From Hirsutella rhossiliensis (lineage: Eukaryota; Ascomycota; Sordariomycetes; Hypocreales; Ophiocordycipitaceae), in contig NW_025408681.1 of NCBI RefSeq assembly GCF_020360975.1, positions 434,001 to 498,000 of the forward strand: DNA of 64,000 nucleotides, read 5' to 3'. Positions 31,383-42,345 of the stretch are shown here, one piece after another. The translations under genes and the position numbers were made by a program. Within the stretch, counting starts at the first letter, position 1. Every line of letters begins with the position of its first letter. The notes beneath the pieces are model-generated. The model saw only the letters and a program-made list of their open reading frames with translations. It was not told the origin of the DNA and searched no databases.

Positions 31383-34118
31383 ATGGAGAACGATACACCC
31401 CAGGCGGTCCGCAACTGCCGTACCTGCAAGCAAGACCTGCCCGAAGTCGAGTTTCGAAGCGTCAAGGACCCTACAAAGTTCACAACAGAGTGCGCTAACT
31501 GTAGGGCACGCCGAAGGGAGCGGATAACCGAATACCGAGCCGTCGTCGCCGCAATGCAGAAGATCGCCTCGAAGCCATTGCCACGCAGAGCCTCGAAGAG
31601 GACCGATTCACTAGCTAACCTGACGCCTCCAAGGCGGACTGCACCAACGCCTGCGTCTGCGAACGCCTTACAGCCTCCTTCCATGGCTGATTTATTCCGT
31701 GGCCTGGTGCCTGCACCGACGGGAATGCTCAGAGCTCCGCAGGGGCCTTCTACCCCAAGCGCTGTAGAGGGATCTTCCCCTATCCCTCCTACTCCTGGCC
31801 TGCCAACGGTGGTTCTAGGCACGCCGATTCCTGAAGTCACTCTTTCTGCCACCCCTTTTGTGCTAAGCACGTCTATATCACAAGAATGGCTTCCTGCCAC
31901 TCCTTCATTACTGCCACAGAGTCATTGCCGCGGCCGTTATACACGTCAAGTCAACATTAACCCCCGGCCACGGCCACAGCCTCAAGAGCGACAGTTCGAT
32001 CAGATGGTTGATCCGCCCTTTACAGGGGACCTTAACTTGCCTGCCCTTAGTGAGGAGGATCGGGCTCTTGTGCAGGAGTTCTATACTGCCCTGAATGACG
32101 ACAAGGTGCATAGTTGCATTCGCTGCCAGGAGCGTTGGTTCGATATGAAGCGAAATAGCTCGAAAATCTGCAGTCGCTGCATTGGCCGAGACAGGAAGAA
32201 AGCCCTCGACGAGCCCTACTTCTTTAGCGCTGCGAATAACCTTGATTTTGGGGAAGTCCCCGCCAATCTACCTGATCTAACGATGGTCGAGGAGATGCTC
32301 ATCGCTAGGGTTCACGTACATGTGAAAGTCTTGCAGGTGCGTGGCGCTCAATACAAATATCGCGGTCACGTTGTCCACTTCCTTCGCAATGTTGGCAGGC
32401 TCTTTGAAGAGCTCCCAGTCCTACCTGAAGAGCTAGATATCGTCCTCCTGCGGCCTCCTAATGTGGAGGGCGACCCTCGCTTTCGGCAACAGTTTGCTCG
32501 CGATTTCCGGGTACGTCGCTCGTGCCTGTCGGCCTGGCTGCATTACCTACACCGTCACCACCCGGGCTATCGCGATATTGTTGTGAGCCAGAATCGCCTG
32601 CAACGTCTTCCTCTTGATGGCAGCATAGTTGCTTCCATTGCCAGCCAAGTGGCTGACATAGCTGACGGCGAGGTCCCCCAAGGTCCCGTTGAGGAGGTTG
32701 TGGAAGAGGACCCTAGCGATGCCGATGCATCAGCGATCCCGAATTTGCAGGTCACTGATACCGAATTGAACGCTCTGCAGTCCCGATTTCTTGATGGGAC
32801 CCCTAACCCTGGGCGCATGACTGATCTGGAGTATATGCCGCGTAGCGCGCAGACTCACCACCAGATGCCACTGCCTTCCATTCGCAGGACCCCTATCGAC
32901 GAATTCAACCGTTCCCAGCCGCTGTTAACGCTCGCGTTCCCTACCCTCTACCCTGACGGCAAGGCCGACTTCGTGGAGCTTCGCTTACGGAGCATCACGT
33001 ATCAGGACTACCTTGGCCATGCGATGAGATGGCATGACGGACGTTTTGCCCGCCATAAGACGTGGCCTTTCGTCGCCCTCAATACGATGTTACGTGCGCA
33101 GGTCCGAAAGCGAAGTGACTACTTCGTCAAGCAACGCGACAGCCGCCGTCAACCCCTTACCCGCGCCGACCTAGAGGAAGCGATGGCTGAGCCTGACGAG
33201 CCGGAGGCTCAGGCGCTGATCCAGTCAATCACGCGCCAAGCCGCGGTAATCAGGGGCACCCGGCCGTATTGGTATAAGCAAAGGAAGGAATTGGAAGCAT
33301 ATGCCTATAATCTAGGCAAGCCTGGCCTTTTCGCTACTGCAAGTGCAGCCGATTACCACTGGGAATCCCTATACCGTCATATGCCTCGATTTGACGAGTG
33401 GCAAACAGCTCCTGAGGTGGCGCGGATGGCTCTATCCCGGCAACTGCTGCGGGACAACGCCCACATCGCTGCTTACCACTTCCATAAACGTTATACGCTA
33501 TTTAGGACCATTGTCCTGAAGCAGAAGTTCAACCTAACGGACTCTTGGGGCCGCTACGAGTGGCAGGGCAGGGGTTCCAGTCACCACCACGGCCTATATT
33601 GGCTAAGCGGCCACCCAGACTTAGATCCTGACAACGATCAGTCCCGGGAGCAATTCGCCCGCATCTGGGGATATCATGTATCTGCTGTCAACCCAGAGCC
33701 TCAGCGAATACAGGCGCCTGGAGAAGGGAATCCCCTGATCGGCAATCTATTGGAGCAGCCCCTTACGGTTCAGTTCCTATCAATGGTGGTCAACCGCGTG
33801 CAACGCCACCGCTGCAACAACTACTGTATGCAGCTCAATAAGCATACCAAGCAGGTGGAGTGCCGCTTTGGATTTCCTCACGGACAGCGCCTGCTAGCCT
33901 CCCTTGACAAGGTTCCTCATTCTAAACACTGGAACTTCAGGGGCGAGAGGAACGATGGCCATATTAACCACTACAACCGCTTGCTTACCGTTGCGTGGCT
34001 AGCCAATACAGATGTTTCGCCCTGCACGAGCCTCCAGCAGGTAATCGATTACGCGGCCAAATACTGCTCCAAGTCGGAAAAGAAGAGCGAGTCTTTTGCC
34101 CAGATCGGAAGGCCCTGA
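31383..34118 (+). CDS. Helitron C Rep part
   Basis: First part of a second, distinct Helitron protein. ATG at 31383, chosen over an upstream GTG. Two Cys-rich motifs near the N-terminus look zinc-binding: CRTCKQDL...CANCRARR and CIRCQERW...CSRCIGRD. Rep motifs follow: LFATASAADYHW, HHHGLYWLSG (His-rich metal site) and YAAKYCSKSEKK (Tyr/Lys nicking motif). The frame stops at 34118. Similarity continues in the next frames (KALMPRVKDHNPL, then the helicase frame), so two one-base shifts near 34105 and 34145 split one original gene. The C-rich run near 34140 fits the homopolymer-loss pattern. Diverged from Helitrons A and B. Confidence 0.85.
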   Translation: MENDTPQAVRNCRTCKQDLPEVEFRSVKDPTKFTTECANCRARRRERITEYRAVVAAMQKIASKPLPRRASKRTDSLANLTPPRRTAPTPASANALQPPSMADLFRGLVPAPTGMLRAPQGPSTPSAVEGSSPIPPTPGLPTVVLGTPIPEVTLSATPFVLSTSISQEWLPATPSLLPQSHCRGRYTRQVNINPRPRPQPQERQFDQMVDPPFTGDLNLPALSEEDRALVQEFYTALNDDKVHSCIRCQERWFDMKRNSSKICSRCIGRDRKKALDEPYFFSAANNLDFGEVPANLPDLTMVEEMLIARVHVHVKVLQVRGAQYKYRGHVVHFLRNVGRLFEELPVLPEELDIVLLRPPNVEGDPRFRQQFARDFRVRRSCLSAWLHYLHRHHPGYRDIVVSQNRLQRLPLDGSIVASIASQVADIADGEVPQGPVEEVVEEDPSDADASAIPNLQVTDTELNALQSRFLDGTPNPGRMTDLEYMPRSAQTHHQMPLPSIRRTPIDEFNRSQPLLTLAFPTLYPDGKADFVELRLRSITYQDYLGHAMRWHDGRFARHKTWPFVALNTMLRAQVRKRSDYFVKQRDSRRQPLTRADLEEAMAEPDEPEAQALIQSITRQAAVIRGTRPYWYKQRKELEAYAYNLGKPGLFATASAADYHWESLYRHMPRFDEWQTAPEVARMALSRQLLRDNAHIAAYHFHKRYTLFRTIVLKQKFNLTDSWGRYEWQGRGSSHHHGLYWLSGHPDLDPDNDQSREQFARIWGYHVSAVNPEPQRIQAPGEGNPLIGNLLEQPLTVQFLSMVVNRVQRHRCNNYCMQLNKHTKQVECRFGFPHGQRLLASLDKVPHSKHWNFRGERNDGHINHYNRLLTVAWLANTDVSPCTSLQQVIDYAAKYCSKSEKKSESFAQIGRP

Positions 34119-36369
34119 TGCCCCGGGTCAAGGACCACAACCCCTTATTTCTTTCACGTCAAAGCTCCTTAATCAGCTGGTTGCTGAGCGGGATTACTCG
34201 AAGCAGGAGGTCAGCCACTTGCTCCTCGGCCTGCCGTTACAGGAAGGCTCACGAACCTGCCTGTACGTTGACTGCCGTAATCCTGACAGGCATTCCCGCT
34301 CCCTCCGTATTGACGGCGATGAGGTTGACGAGGCCCCCAACGTTTACGAAAAGTACACTCAACGCCCGGAAGCCCTAGCGGACCTAAGCTATGTCTCCTT
34401 CCTCAAGTGCTGGAATTTCCGTCCTAGGGACCCTTCCAAGTGGAAGCAATGGCAGCCAGGCAACGTCAACGGCAGGCCCCGTGTATTGGTTTACTTCCCT
34501 CGCTATCTGGCTGATCCAGAAGGTCAACAGTGGCCAGATTACTGCCGTGCAAAACTGACATTGAACCACCCCCATCGGCGGTTTGATGAGCTCCTCACAT
34601 TTGATGGCCAGGTTTTCAGTTCTCATGTCCAGGCCTTCTCCCATTGTTGGCAACACCACAGTCATAGTGATGACCATTACGGCCGGCCAAAAGAGGCCCG
34701 ACTACAGCCTCAAGATGATCAATACGAGGCTCTGCCTGTGGAGGAAGAGTTTGACGACGAAGACTGGATTCGCCTCGCCGCCCTTTTACCTGACAACCCC
34801 CTTACTCAGGAAGATCTTGACCTTCTTGGTCGCCGCGATATCGACGTCAATTACGACTGGACACGGCATGTGGGTACATATCCGGAACTTCGAGATGGCT
34901 ACTGGAAAGACCTTATCGCTAGCCACCCCATGGCCAACGATGTGGAGGTCCTTGGCCCTCACTGGCGTAATACGCTGAATCCACAACAACGGCTCGTGTA
35001 CGACACATTCATGGGTCACTTCCAGGCGCAAAATCCTACTCAGGTCCTTCTCCACGTTGATGGTGGTGGTGGCACAGGCAAGTCCTTCCTTATCAAGGTG
35101 CTTTCTTCCCATCTTCAAGCAGCCGCCCTCCCGAATCCTAGCCCTATTTACCGCGTGGCGCCAACAGGCGTTGCGAGCAACCAGATACAAGGCAGCACCA
35201 TTCATTCGTTGCTACGCCTCCCAATAGGTGGTACCTTTACCGACCTTCCCCCGGCCGACGCAGCCGCCCTTCAGTCCCGCCTACGGCACGTCAAATACCT
35301 CGTTATCGATGAAAAGAGCATGCTAGGGCTTGAGCAGCTCGCGCGGATCGACTCCCGTCTGCGGCAGGCCTTTCCACAGCGTAACCTCGAGTTCTTTGGT
35401 GGTGTGAGCGTCTTGCTTGTGGGCGATTTCTTCCAGTTACCACCAGTCCGGCAAAAGCCCCTGTATTCGACGAGCACCGGCCTGTCTTCGTTGGAAAGGA
35501 GAGGGCAGGTGGCCTACCGGTTATTTGACCGTACCGTCTTCCTGACCACAGTACAGCGCCAGGCTGGTGATGATCAGGCCCAGTTCCGTCAGGCGTTGCA
35601 GGAACTGCGCGAAGTCAAGCTATCTATACCGTCCTGGAACCTTCTTAGCAATCGGGTACAGGCTAGGCTAACGCAGAGCGAGGTCCATAGCTTCAGGACC
35701 GCTTTGCGAGTGTACTCTACAAAGGCCCGGGTCAACGAATATAACCACGAGCATATGGTGCACCTCAACGCTCCGGCTATACAGGTGGAGGCAAAGAATC
35801 AGGGCAAGGGCGCGGGGCAGGCACCAAGCGACAATGCTGGCAATCTATCTAACAAGTTCCCCATTGCTAAGGGCACCAGGGTAATGCTCACTACTAACCT
35901 ATGGCAGCCAGCTGGCTTGGTTAACGGTGCTCAGGGTACTGTATACGATATCGCCTGGAACGCAGGCGCCGACCCATCGGAAGATCCCCCAGCCGTTATT
36001 ATGGTGGATTTCGATAGCTACGATGGACCGCCATATCTAATAACTAACGAGGGCAGGAAAATCTCACCCATCCTCCCAGTCAGGCGTGATTTCCTGGTGG
36101 GCAACGAGACCTGCTCTCGCACGCAGTTTCCCCTGATTGTGGCGTTTGCCATCACTGTTCACAAATGCCAGAGCCTAACAAAGGATCAAATAGTTACTGA
36201 TCTCGCTACACGCGACTTCCAGGCCGGGATTAGCTATGTTGCCGTCTCAAGGGTTACATCGCTGCAAGGCCTACTCCTTGAGGCGCCTTTCGATCGTCAG
36301 AGCCTCTATAACCACACGCCGACGGAAGGTTATACGCCTACGTTTCCTACGTACTGCATTCATGGCTAA
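34105..36369 (+). CDS. Helitron C Pif1-type helicase part
   Basis: Continuation of the Rep protein after the frame breaks. Motifs in order: Walker A HVDGGGGTGKSFLIKVL (about 35053), VAPTGVASNQI with IHSLLRLP, Walker B YLVIDEKSMLG (about 35300), GDFFQLPPV, KGTRVMLTTN and the C-terminal TVHKCQSLT with YVAVSRVTSL. This is a complete SF1B helicase of the Helitron type, expected to unwind DNA during rolling-circle transposition. No further frame breaks over 2.2 kb. The stop at 36367-36369 is followed by non-coding sequence and a strong hairpin 330 bp downstream. Confidence 0.9.
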   Translation, partial: SEGPDAPGQGPQPLISFTSKLLNQLVAERDYSKQEVSHLLLGLPLQEGSRTCLYVDCRNPDRHSRSLRIDGDEVDEAPNVYEKYTQRPEALADLSYVSFLKCWNFRPRDPSKWKQWQPGNVNGRPRVLVYFPRYLADPEGQQWPDYCRAKLTLNHPHRRFDELLTFDGQVFSSHVQAFSHCWQHHSHSDDHYGRPKEARLQPQDDQYEALPVEEEFDDEDWIRLAALLPDNPLTQEDLDLLGRRDIDVNYDWTRHVGTYPELRDGYWKDLIASHPMANDVEVLGPHWRNTLNPQQRLVYDTFMGHFQAQNPTQVLLHVDGGGGTGKSFLIKVLSSHLQAAALPNPSPIYRVAPTGVASNQIQGSTIHSLLRLPIGGTFTDLPPADAAALQSRLRHVKYLVIDEKSMLGLEQLARIDSRLRQAFPQRNLEFFGGVSVLLVGDFFQLPPVRQKPLYSTSTGLSSLERRGQVAYRLFDRTVFLTTVQRQAGDDQAQFRQALQELREVKLSIPSWNLLSNRVQARLTQSEVHSFRTALRVYSTKARVNEYNHEHMVHLNAPAIQVEAKNQGKGAGQAPSDNAGNLSNKFPIAKGTRVMLTTNLWQPAGLVNGAQGTVYDIAWNAGADPSEDPPAVIMVDFDSYDGPPYLITNEGRKISPILPVRRDFLVGNETCSRTQFPLIVAFAITVHKCQSLTKDQIVTDLATRDFQAGISYVAVSRVTSLQGLLLEAPFDRQSLYNHTPTEGYTPTFPTYCIHG

Positions 36370-36701
36370 CCATGAGACAGGGATGAAGATGCGCCTCGCT
36401 GACCAATATCGCCGTCAGGGTCAACAGCTGACCGATTCACCGTATCCACCACCCTACCTTGACTAAACGTTGTCTTCCTCTATGCTGCATGGAGGGGGGG
36501 GGGGGTTGATATATAGTATATAGTTAGGTTGAGCCTGTAAGAAAGCGGCAGACTCTTGACTATCAGTCAAATCCCTTAGTGCAGATTTGGAGCGGTTCAA
36601 ACTGCTGGTTGCCCGCGGCAGGCGAATGGGGGTTCTAGGGGTTCCCCCTAGGAAAGCGAATTGCAGGTATATGATATTCACCCTTCGGGCTGGATATTCT
36701 G

Positions 36702-36733
36702 CCGTTAAGCCCCTTGCCTTGGCAACTTAACGG
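36702..36733 (+). other. Strong two-part hairpin, probable 3' end of Helitron C
   Basis: Outer stem CCGTTAAG/CTTAACGG (36702-36709 with 36726-36733) holds an inner stem TTGCC/GGCAA (36714-36718 with 36721-36725). About 17 bases later (near 36750) an unrelated gag-like frame is abruptly cut. A hairpin shortly before the terminus is the Helitron 3' signature. A second stem, CTAGGGG/CCCCTAG, lies near 36637-36653. Confidence 0.55.
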
Positions 36734-36751
36734 GTGTTCGAAGTATTTTAG

Positions 36752-37054
36752 GGTTCCCCCGTATAGTTCTTCTCTTTGTCCCAGATCTTGGTGAATTTCT
36801 GTTGTGTGTCGGCATCGATGATGCCGTTCGGGATGTCAGCCGGGGGAAGCGTTGTGTACGCTTCGAGGGATGTGGGAGAAGAGGGTTCTGCTAGAACGAT
36901 GCTCTGTTGCTGGAACTGATAGCTTGTAGGATGTATTGTTCGTTGGGGAAGCGTAGCAGTCGTTGTGGGCGGTTCCGCAACTGTCGTAGCGGGAGGAGCA
37001 GGGAGCGTCGGAATAGGGGCTGACGGCGTGGATGGCTCCGCCGTGTTGGAGGTG
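36752..37054 (-). pseudogene. LTR-retrotransposon gag N-terminal fragment
   Basis: Read on the minus strand directly after the LTR at 37055-37206: a Pro/Thr-rich start (AEPSTPSAPIPTLP), then NGIIDADTQQKFTKIWD and KEKNYTGEP, then a sudden stop. This resembles the start of fungal LTR-element Gag proteins. It is cut at about 36751, where the Helitron C terminus is proposed. Confidence 0.5.
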
Positions 37055-37206
37055 TGTTGCGATTGAACTTACTTCTATTCAATTCTGTCTGACAGCTCTC
37101 AACATACATATATACATAGTGGCACGTCCGTGCCACTATCCAGTGACTCACCACTTGTAACTGCTGCCTAAACATGTCTTGGTCCATGTCTCATATCAAG
37201 TCAACA
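37055..37206 (-). repeat. Short copia-type LTR
   Basis: TGTTGC...TCAACA, 152 bp with short inverted ends. On the minus strand it follows the copia RNase H end and a purine-rich CTCTAGGGGAG tract, so it acts as that element's 3' LTR. On its other side a gag fragment begins at once, as after a 5' LTR. Confidence 0.6.
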
Positions 37207-37239
37207 CTCCCCTAGAGCTGTCAGACTTCAACTGCAACG

Positions 37240-39627
37240 CTATTCATAGCGTATGGGTCCAATTCCAATCCTCCTCCTGTTCCTCTCGAAAGCATCCCTA
37301 GGCAGAGGCTTGGTCATCCCATCTGCTAGCATATTCTCCCCTGGAACCCAGTAGACTTGAATTCTCCCTTCCTTGACCTCATCAACGACGTGATGAAATG
37401 CTATATCAACATGCTTGATTTTCGACGTGTTCGATACTCCTCGGGTCAGCTGTACAGCTCCCTTATTATCTCCAAGCAGTAGTGGCACTGTTTGCTCCCC
37501 CTTTCCTTCCAGTTCTGCAAGTAGTCGACGTCCCCAGAGAGCAGCTTTGTGGCCTCCCCATCCCAACATACTCTGCTTCTGTCGTAGATCTTGCCACTGA
37601 TTTCATCTTCTTGCTATACGTCATGACGGCGCCTCCGTAGACCATAAAGACGAACCCCAGGATACTCTTCCGGTCCCTTGGATCAGTAGCGTAGTCGGTG
37701 TCAGAGAATGCTTCCCCATCTTGTAGGCCTGCGGAGCCGACGTGCCCTTCGATGTTGTGGTCAATGGAATAATAGTCGATATCGCTGCCTTCGACTCCTT
37801 GTGCGTGCTCATTATTTCCGCCATATGTGATACCGTGGTGAATAGTCCTGCCGACATAACCCAATATTCGTAGCAAAGCCTTCCAGTGGTTCCAGCATGC
37901 CTCTACCGTGAAAGATGCCATTCTGTTAACTGCGAATATAATGTCGAACCTCGTATTGCATAGCCAAATCAGCTTTCCGAGCAATTCCACGTATTTCAAC
38001 CATTCGTCATGGTTCAGAGGCCGTCCCGGTTCCTCAACGAGCTTCCGTATAGCTCCAGGTTCCATGGGGGTTGCGTGCTTCATTGAGTCGTCGTAGAGAA
38101 ATTCTGCCACGATTTCCTTCGCAAATTGTGATTGACCAATCATCAGCTTTCCTTTGTGCCTTTGAATCCGAATTCCGAGAATGTTCTCTGCTTCTCCGAG
38201 GTCTTTCATCTCAAATCTTCCCTTCAGCTTTTCCTTGACCAGTTCAATGGCATCCTCGTCCCCCCCTGTAATCATAAAGTCATCCACGTGCACGCCGATG
38301 ATTACCCCGACTCTGTATGTCTGAATATTGTCGGGTCCACTGTCATCGGTGAGAAACCAATCTCCTTGAGATATTCTGATATTAGCAAATACCACATCCT
38401 TGCAGCTTGCTTCAATCCGTACAAACTCTTCAGGATCTGAACGTATTTCCCGAAATATTGCTGGAGCTCAGTTGGCACTTTCATGAAGATCCTTTCCTTT
38501 AGGTCTGCTGCAAGGAACGCAGCCACAGCATCCATCTGGTATACCTTCCAGCCTTTCTTCGCCGCTAAAGCTAGAATGATCCTCATCGCATCGAGCCGGA
38601 TCGTGGGTGCGAAGGTTTCCTCGTAATTGATCCCGTGTTTCTGTGTGAACCCTCTCGCGACTAGACGTGCTTTATACCGTAGTATCTTCCCTTCTTTGTC
38701 TTTCTTGTGATCAAACACAAGCTTGGCATCAACTACTTCTTCTCCGTGCACGTCAACTTCGTTGATTTCCTCCGAGAATGTCTGTCGTCGAATGAGATTC
38801 TGAACTTCCTCATCTATAGCTCCTACCCATTGATCCTTCTCACTGCCTTTCATCGCCTGTCGGAAGGTAAGCTTTTCGGGTCGAAGTCGTACAGGTCTGT
38901 ATTAGGCTGGAGAAGCGTCCTTGCTACCATGGCTCTTTCCTTCCTGCCACTCTCCTCGCTTCTTCAGACGTTCTGCCATGCGCTGTTCTTCTCTTTGCCG
39001 CCATTCCAGCTCTGCTCGCTGCTTCTCTGCTCTTTTGAGTGCCACGGCCTCTCGTCGAATCTGGGATCTTGTTTTCGGCAGACTCCTTTCAGGAGAGGTT
39101 ATATCCGCCTCCCCTGTATTGACAATGATTGTGTCTCCTTGGAGCTCTTCCTCCGAATCTGCAGTGTCTTGGTCGGTCGGGGTCCCATCCGCTGCTTCTC
39201 CGGCATCCCCCCCAGCTTCTGTAGCTTCCTGGTCCGTAGTCCTATCCCTGACCGAATCTTCGGCATCAGAGTCATCATCAGTGAGCTCCCCTTGCTCCTT
39301 TTTCTCTTCCTTCTCATCGTCATACTGCGATTGTGATTCTTGGCTGATTTCATTGTCCATATACTTGCTCTCATCGAATTCCACGAATCGAACCTCGTGG
39401 ACCTTCTTATCAGCTGGGTTCCAGACTAGATAGATTTTATCTGTCTCCTCTTTGTATCCAACAAAAACTCCTTGCCATGCTCTTTTCAGAAGCTTTGTTC
39501 TCTTTTCTTTGGGAATAAATACCCAGGCAGGACATCCGAACACTCTCAAGTGCCCTGATCTTGGCTTCTCTCCACGCCATAACTCCCATGGGCTTTTAGC
39601 CATTCCCTTGACAAAGCGCGTGCTCAA
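37240..39627 (-). pseudogene. Ty1/copia pol, 5'-truncated and frame broken
   Basis: Order on the minus strand: integrase C-terminal part (39627-38902) with LRVFGCPAWVFIPKEKR and WQGVFVGY; reverse transcriptase (38853-37850) with KARLVARGFTQKHGINY, VYQMDAVAAFL and SLYGLKQAARMW, and active-site box VHVDDFMITG; RNase H (37680-37240) with DTDYATDPRDRKS and TTEAEYVGM, ending KHVDIAFHHVVDEV. These are the hallmarks of Ty1/copia Pol. Gag, protease and the integrase catalytic core are missing: the frame is replaced at about 39620 by a chromovirus fragment on the other strand. Frame changes lie near 38890, 38350 and 37560. Confidence 0.88.
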
Positions 39628-40033
39628 CCCTCACTCCTACCAGCTAAAATTGCCACACGAATTAGAGTCAATTCACAATTCATTCCACACCAACCTCCTG
39701 CGACCATCACCAAACGACCCGCTCCCCGGCCAACACAGCCCACCGCCCCCGCCAATAACGCTAGATGGAAAGGGAGAGAAACTCTGGGCGATTGAAGCAA
39801 TAATGGACTCTAAACGCACAAAACAGAAGGGTTTCCAGTACCACATACTATGGAGAGGCTTCGATCCTGAGCAAGCAACATGGGAACCACTACACAACGT
39901 CGTCAACGCTCACATAGCCGTCAAAGACTTCGAGAAGCACAACAATAACAAACCCAGACCTACGAAACAAGAAGTGCAAAATGCTCGCCTCCAGGCTCAG
40001 CAAGACGTGGAAGAATCAGAAGCGATGGAGTAA
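39628..40033 (+). pseudogene. Chromovirus integrase tail with chromodomain, fragment
   Basis: The integrase C-terminal motif SYQLKLPHELESIHNSFH and LLRPSPNDP are followed by a chromodomain: WAIEAIMDSKRTKQKGFQY, HILWRGFDPEQATWEP and NVVNAH. It differs from the chromodomain at 5780-5945, so it belongs to another chromovirus family. Abutted at about 39620 by the copia fragment on the opposite strand. It stops at 40033; no LTR recognised after it. Confidence 0.8.
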
Positions 40034-40539
40034 AGGAGGCCCATATGTGAGGGAACGATCATGTGACCTTTATCTCCACTTTTACTCCTGTAAAGTAGCG
40101 TAAGTCAGAGTCTTCCTTAGGAATCTCTTTCCCTCTTTGTAGACAATCACTTTACCCAAGTCGCACTCGACCTTGTTCGTGCTCTTGAACCGTCACAAGA
40201 ACCTTCCGTAGTTGATAGAGCGCGACAATCTCTTCCGATAAGGGCAGGAGGCACTTGACTTGCTGGTGAGTATCAACGAACTCGGTATATTCTGCCTCAA
40301 GCTCCAGGAATTGGTCAATCATGTCGTAGGTCGAATTCCAGCGAGTGTCGACATCGTAGGTTAGCTTCCGATGGTGCGTGCCAGGCTTTCTAATCATACG
40401 CGTATGGTTTAATTAAACCATATATTGCCCATATATTGTCAATAAACCTATACCATACTGAATCAGCCGTATGACCATATATGGCCATACGCGGTGTAAA
40501 GTTCCCCCGAGGCTGAAATGCTTGGCGAGTGGATGGGTG
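40034..40539. other. Degenerate spacer with hAT fragment and AT-rich palindromic block
   Basis: Apart from the hAT fragment, the stretch 40400-40500 is AT-rich with alternating CATATATGG-type short inverted pieces. No gene seen. Confidence 0.4.
40152..40397 (-). pseudogene. hAT transposase fragment
   Basis: Contains TYDVDTRWNSTYDMIDQF, the conserved block of hAT transposases, followed by a helical stretch. Only about 80 codons remain, with no start, DDE residues or dimerisation end. Confidence 0.65.
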
Positions 40540-40796
40540 TGTTACGGCCAGGCACATACGAGCCTTGACGGCTATAAAGATGTATTGGCACTATGAACGA
40601 AGACTCAAAGCTAAGGAGCAAGAAAGAAAGACTAGACTACACGACCGAGCTGGCCCTTATGTGCATATGCACGAGGTTACCTCAGCAGCGCTCAGGTAAG
40701 CACGAGGTCGCACGTGGGCACGTGATGCTGCTTTGGCACGTGACACTGGTGAGGTTCTGCGCTGGTGTCTCTACGCTGGCGCGCAGGGTCGTGACA
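40540..40796 (-). repeat. Full-length reverse solo LTR of the chromovirus family
   Basis: 257 bp, TGTTACGG...GTGACA, the reverse complement of the 558-814 LTR with a few substitutions. Flanks GGGTG and CTCTT do not match, so the target duplication is lost or the copy has been rearranged. Confidence 0.9.
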
Positions 40797-41270
40797 CTCT
40801 TCCCGGATGTAGTCCGCTGTTGCTTCGCTGATGCCTGCCGGCCACCCCTGAGGTGGTTTATGCATCTTTGGCCAGGAAATCTTCAGCTTCTGCATCGATG
40901 CGCCGATCACATTCGTTAATGCTGCAAAGTTACGAGTAGCCAACTTCCCTGTAGGCGCAGGGGGAACCGAATCGTGCAGACTAGTCCGCAGCCTCCCTTG
41001 CGCCGGGGTTCAGGAAGGGGACGTGAGGCAGGATATTGTCCGTTAATTTCTCTTCCCTCGTTTTGGCCCAAAGTATGGCAATGTACATGCACATGCCTGG
41101 GAAGTATTAAGGGTGGCGAAGCTTGCAACGGATGGAGCCTCGTGACAAGGGGAGGGCTGCCCACGTCGGCATCAACTTCGGGAAGAAGACGGCGACTTCT
41201 GCGAGACCTGCATTTGCGGCTAATGATATAGCAATACTCTGCAATGTATGAAAATTAGCTGGGGCTCCAA
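40797..41270. repeat. Diverged repeat, left copy
   Basis: Shares several blocks in the same order with 43951-44420: GCTGATGCCTGC, a TTGGCC block, CAGCTTCTGCAT, TGAGGCAGGAT and a TAGCTTGC block. No coding function seen. The two copies bracket the hypothetical and bZIP genes. Confidence 0.5.
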
Positions 41271-41519
41271 AGGAGCGGCTCTAGAGAGCCCTCGGGGACA
41301 CCCCGTAGGGTGGGAAAACGCGACATCGTGATATTCACACGCTCCGCTTGTTAGACGCCACCATAGACTGCTGGTTTGTATGATACCTATCCGGATTCCA
41401 CGTCGTGTTTCCCAGCTCTGCTATCAACTCCGTCTTCCATTCATACTTTGACTCAACACTCCACTTCTAGGTCGTGGGTATCTTGCGGCACTTACGTCTT
41501 ACACGCTACCTGCGGGCAC

Positions 41520-42345
41520 ATGCGAGAGCTTGTGGTAGCGAATCTAATCGAGACAATGTCACAAGCTCAGCGTCCTGCTTTCGACTCCTACGCATGTGCG
41601 AAAGGCTCTTCGGCCCTTCAGCAACAACCCAACCTACACGCCGAAGCCACGACAGCTGCTCCAAAGTCCGAGGGCCAGGACAATAGTAAGAACGGCTTCG
41701 TAATATATCATGGCGGTAGCGAACCTTTGACTGACGTGAATAATATAGGGGACTCAGGTAGCGCCGCGGGCGAGTCGAACAATGCGGGTGAGCGCGGGCC
41801 CAAGACGGCGCGAATCGAAGAGGCCATGAAATCTCAATTCGAGGGCCTCCGTCAGACATCCAGTCGTTTACCCGGCACACATGCGGAGGTCCCTACCGTC
41901 GCCTTCCAAACAATTATCTTTGGTATCATGCGGCAACTCTTCAAAGAGATTGAAGAGAATTCGGAGAGAGCACGCGTATTTGCGCAAGAGTGCTCATCAG
42001 TTTTATCACCTCAGGATCTCCAGGCGATTGCACAATTCCAGGGACAACTTGGATCCCCAGACACATTCGGAGGAGACCCTCCATACCCTGTGGCCGAGAA
42101 CATGGAGATTTCTCGTCGGTATGTCCTTTACGAAGACGGCTGTTTTGATCGCGAGGGGACGGAGAACGCATTTGTAAGTTCTCTCAGAAGCAACCCTGAT
42201 TGGGAACTAACCCGAGCAGCGACGGCTTTTTCAAGCTGTTGAGAAGACAGCGAAGGGAATAGACCTTGAAAAACTGAAGAGATATGCGAGTGAAAGCTTG
42301 AGAGATATGGATGAAGATGCCACGGCAAGAACGAGCATGTACTGA
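41520..42345 (+). CDS. Hypothetical two-exon gene next to a bZIP gene
   Basis: Not recognised. Exon 1 41520-42173, intron 42174-42219 (46 bp, GTAAGT, branch site ACTAAC, acceptor AGCAG), exon 2 42220-42345, 259 residues. The spliced frame continues with RRLFQAVEKTAKGIDLEKLK and ends ARTSMY. Without splicing the frame would end at 42240. The ATG at 41556 (MSQAQRPAFDSYA) is an alternative start, and an upstream exon is possible. The centre is low-complexity (Gly, Ser, Asn). A helical part follows: VAFQTIIFGIMRQLFKEIEE, then SSVLSPQDLQAIAQFQ. No membrane span or signal peptide seen. It lies 520 bp upstream of the bZIP gene on the same strand. Confidence 0.6.

Noticed and set aside
34096..34145. 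Intron joining the two halves of Helitron C
   Set aside because: No GT...AG pair of fungal size restores the frame; protein similarity runs through the region in three successive frames, which indicates single-base shifts.
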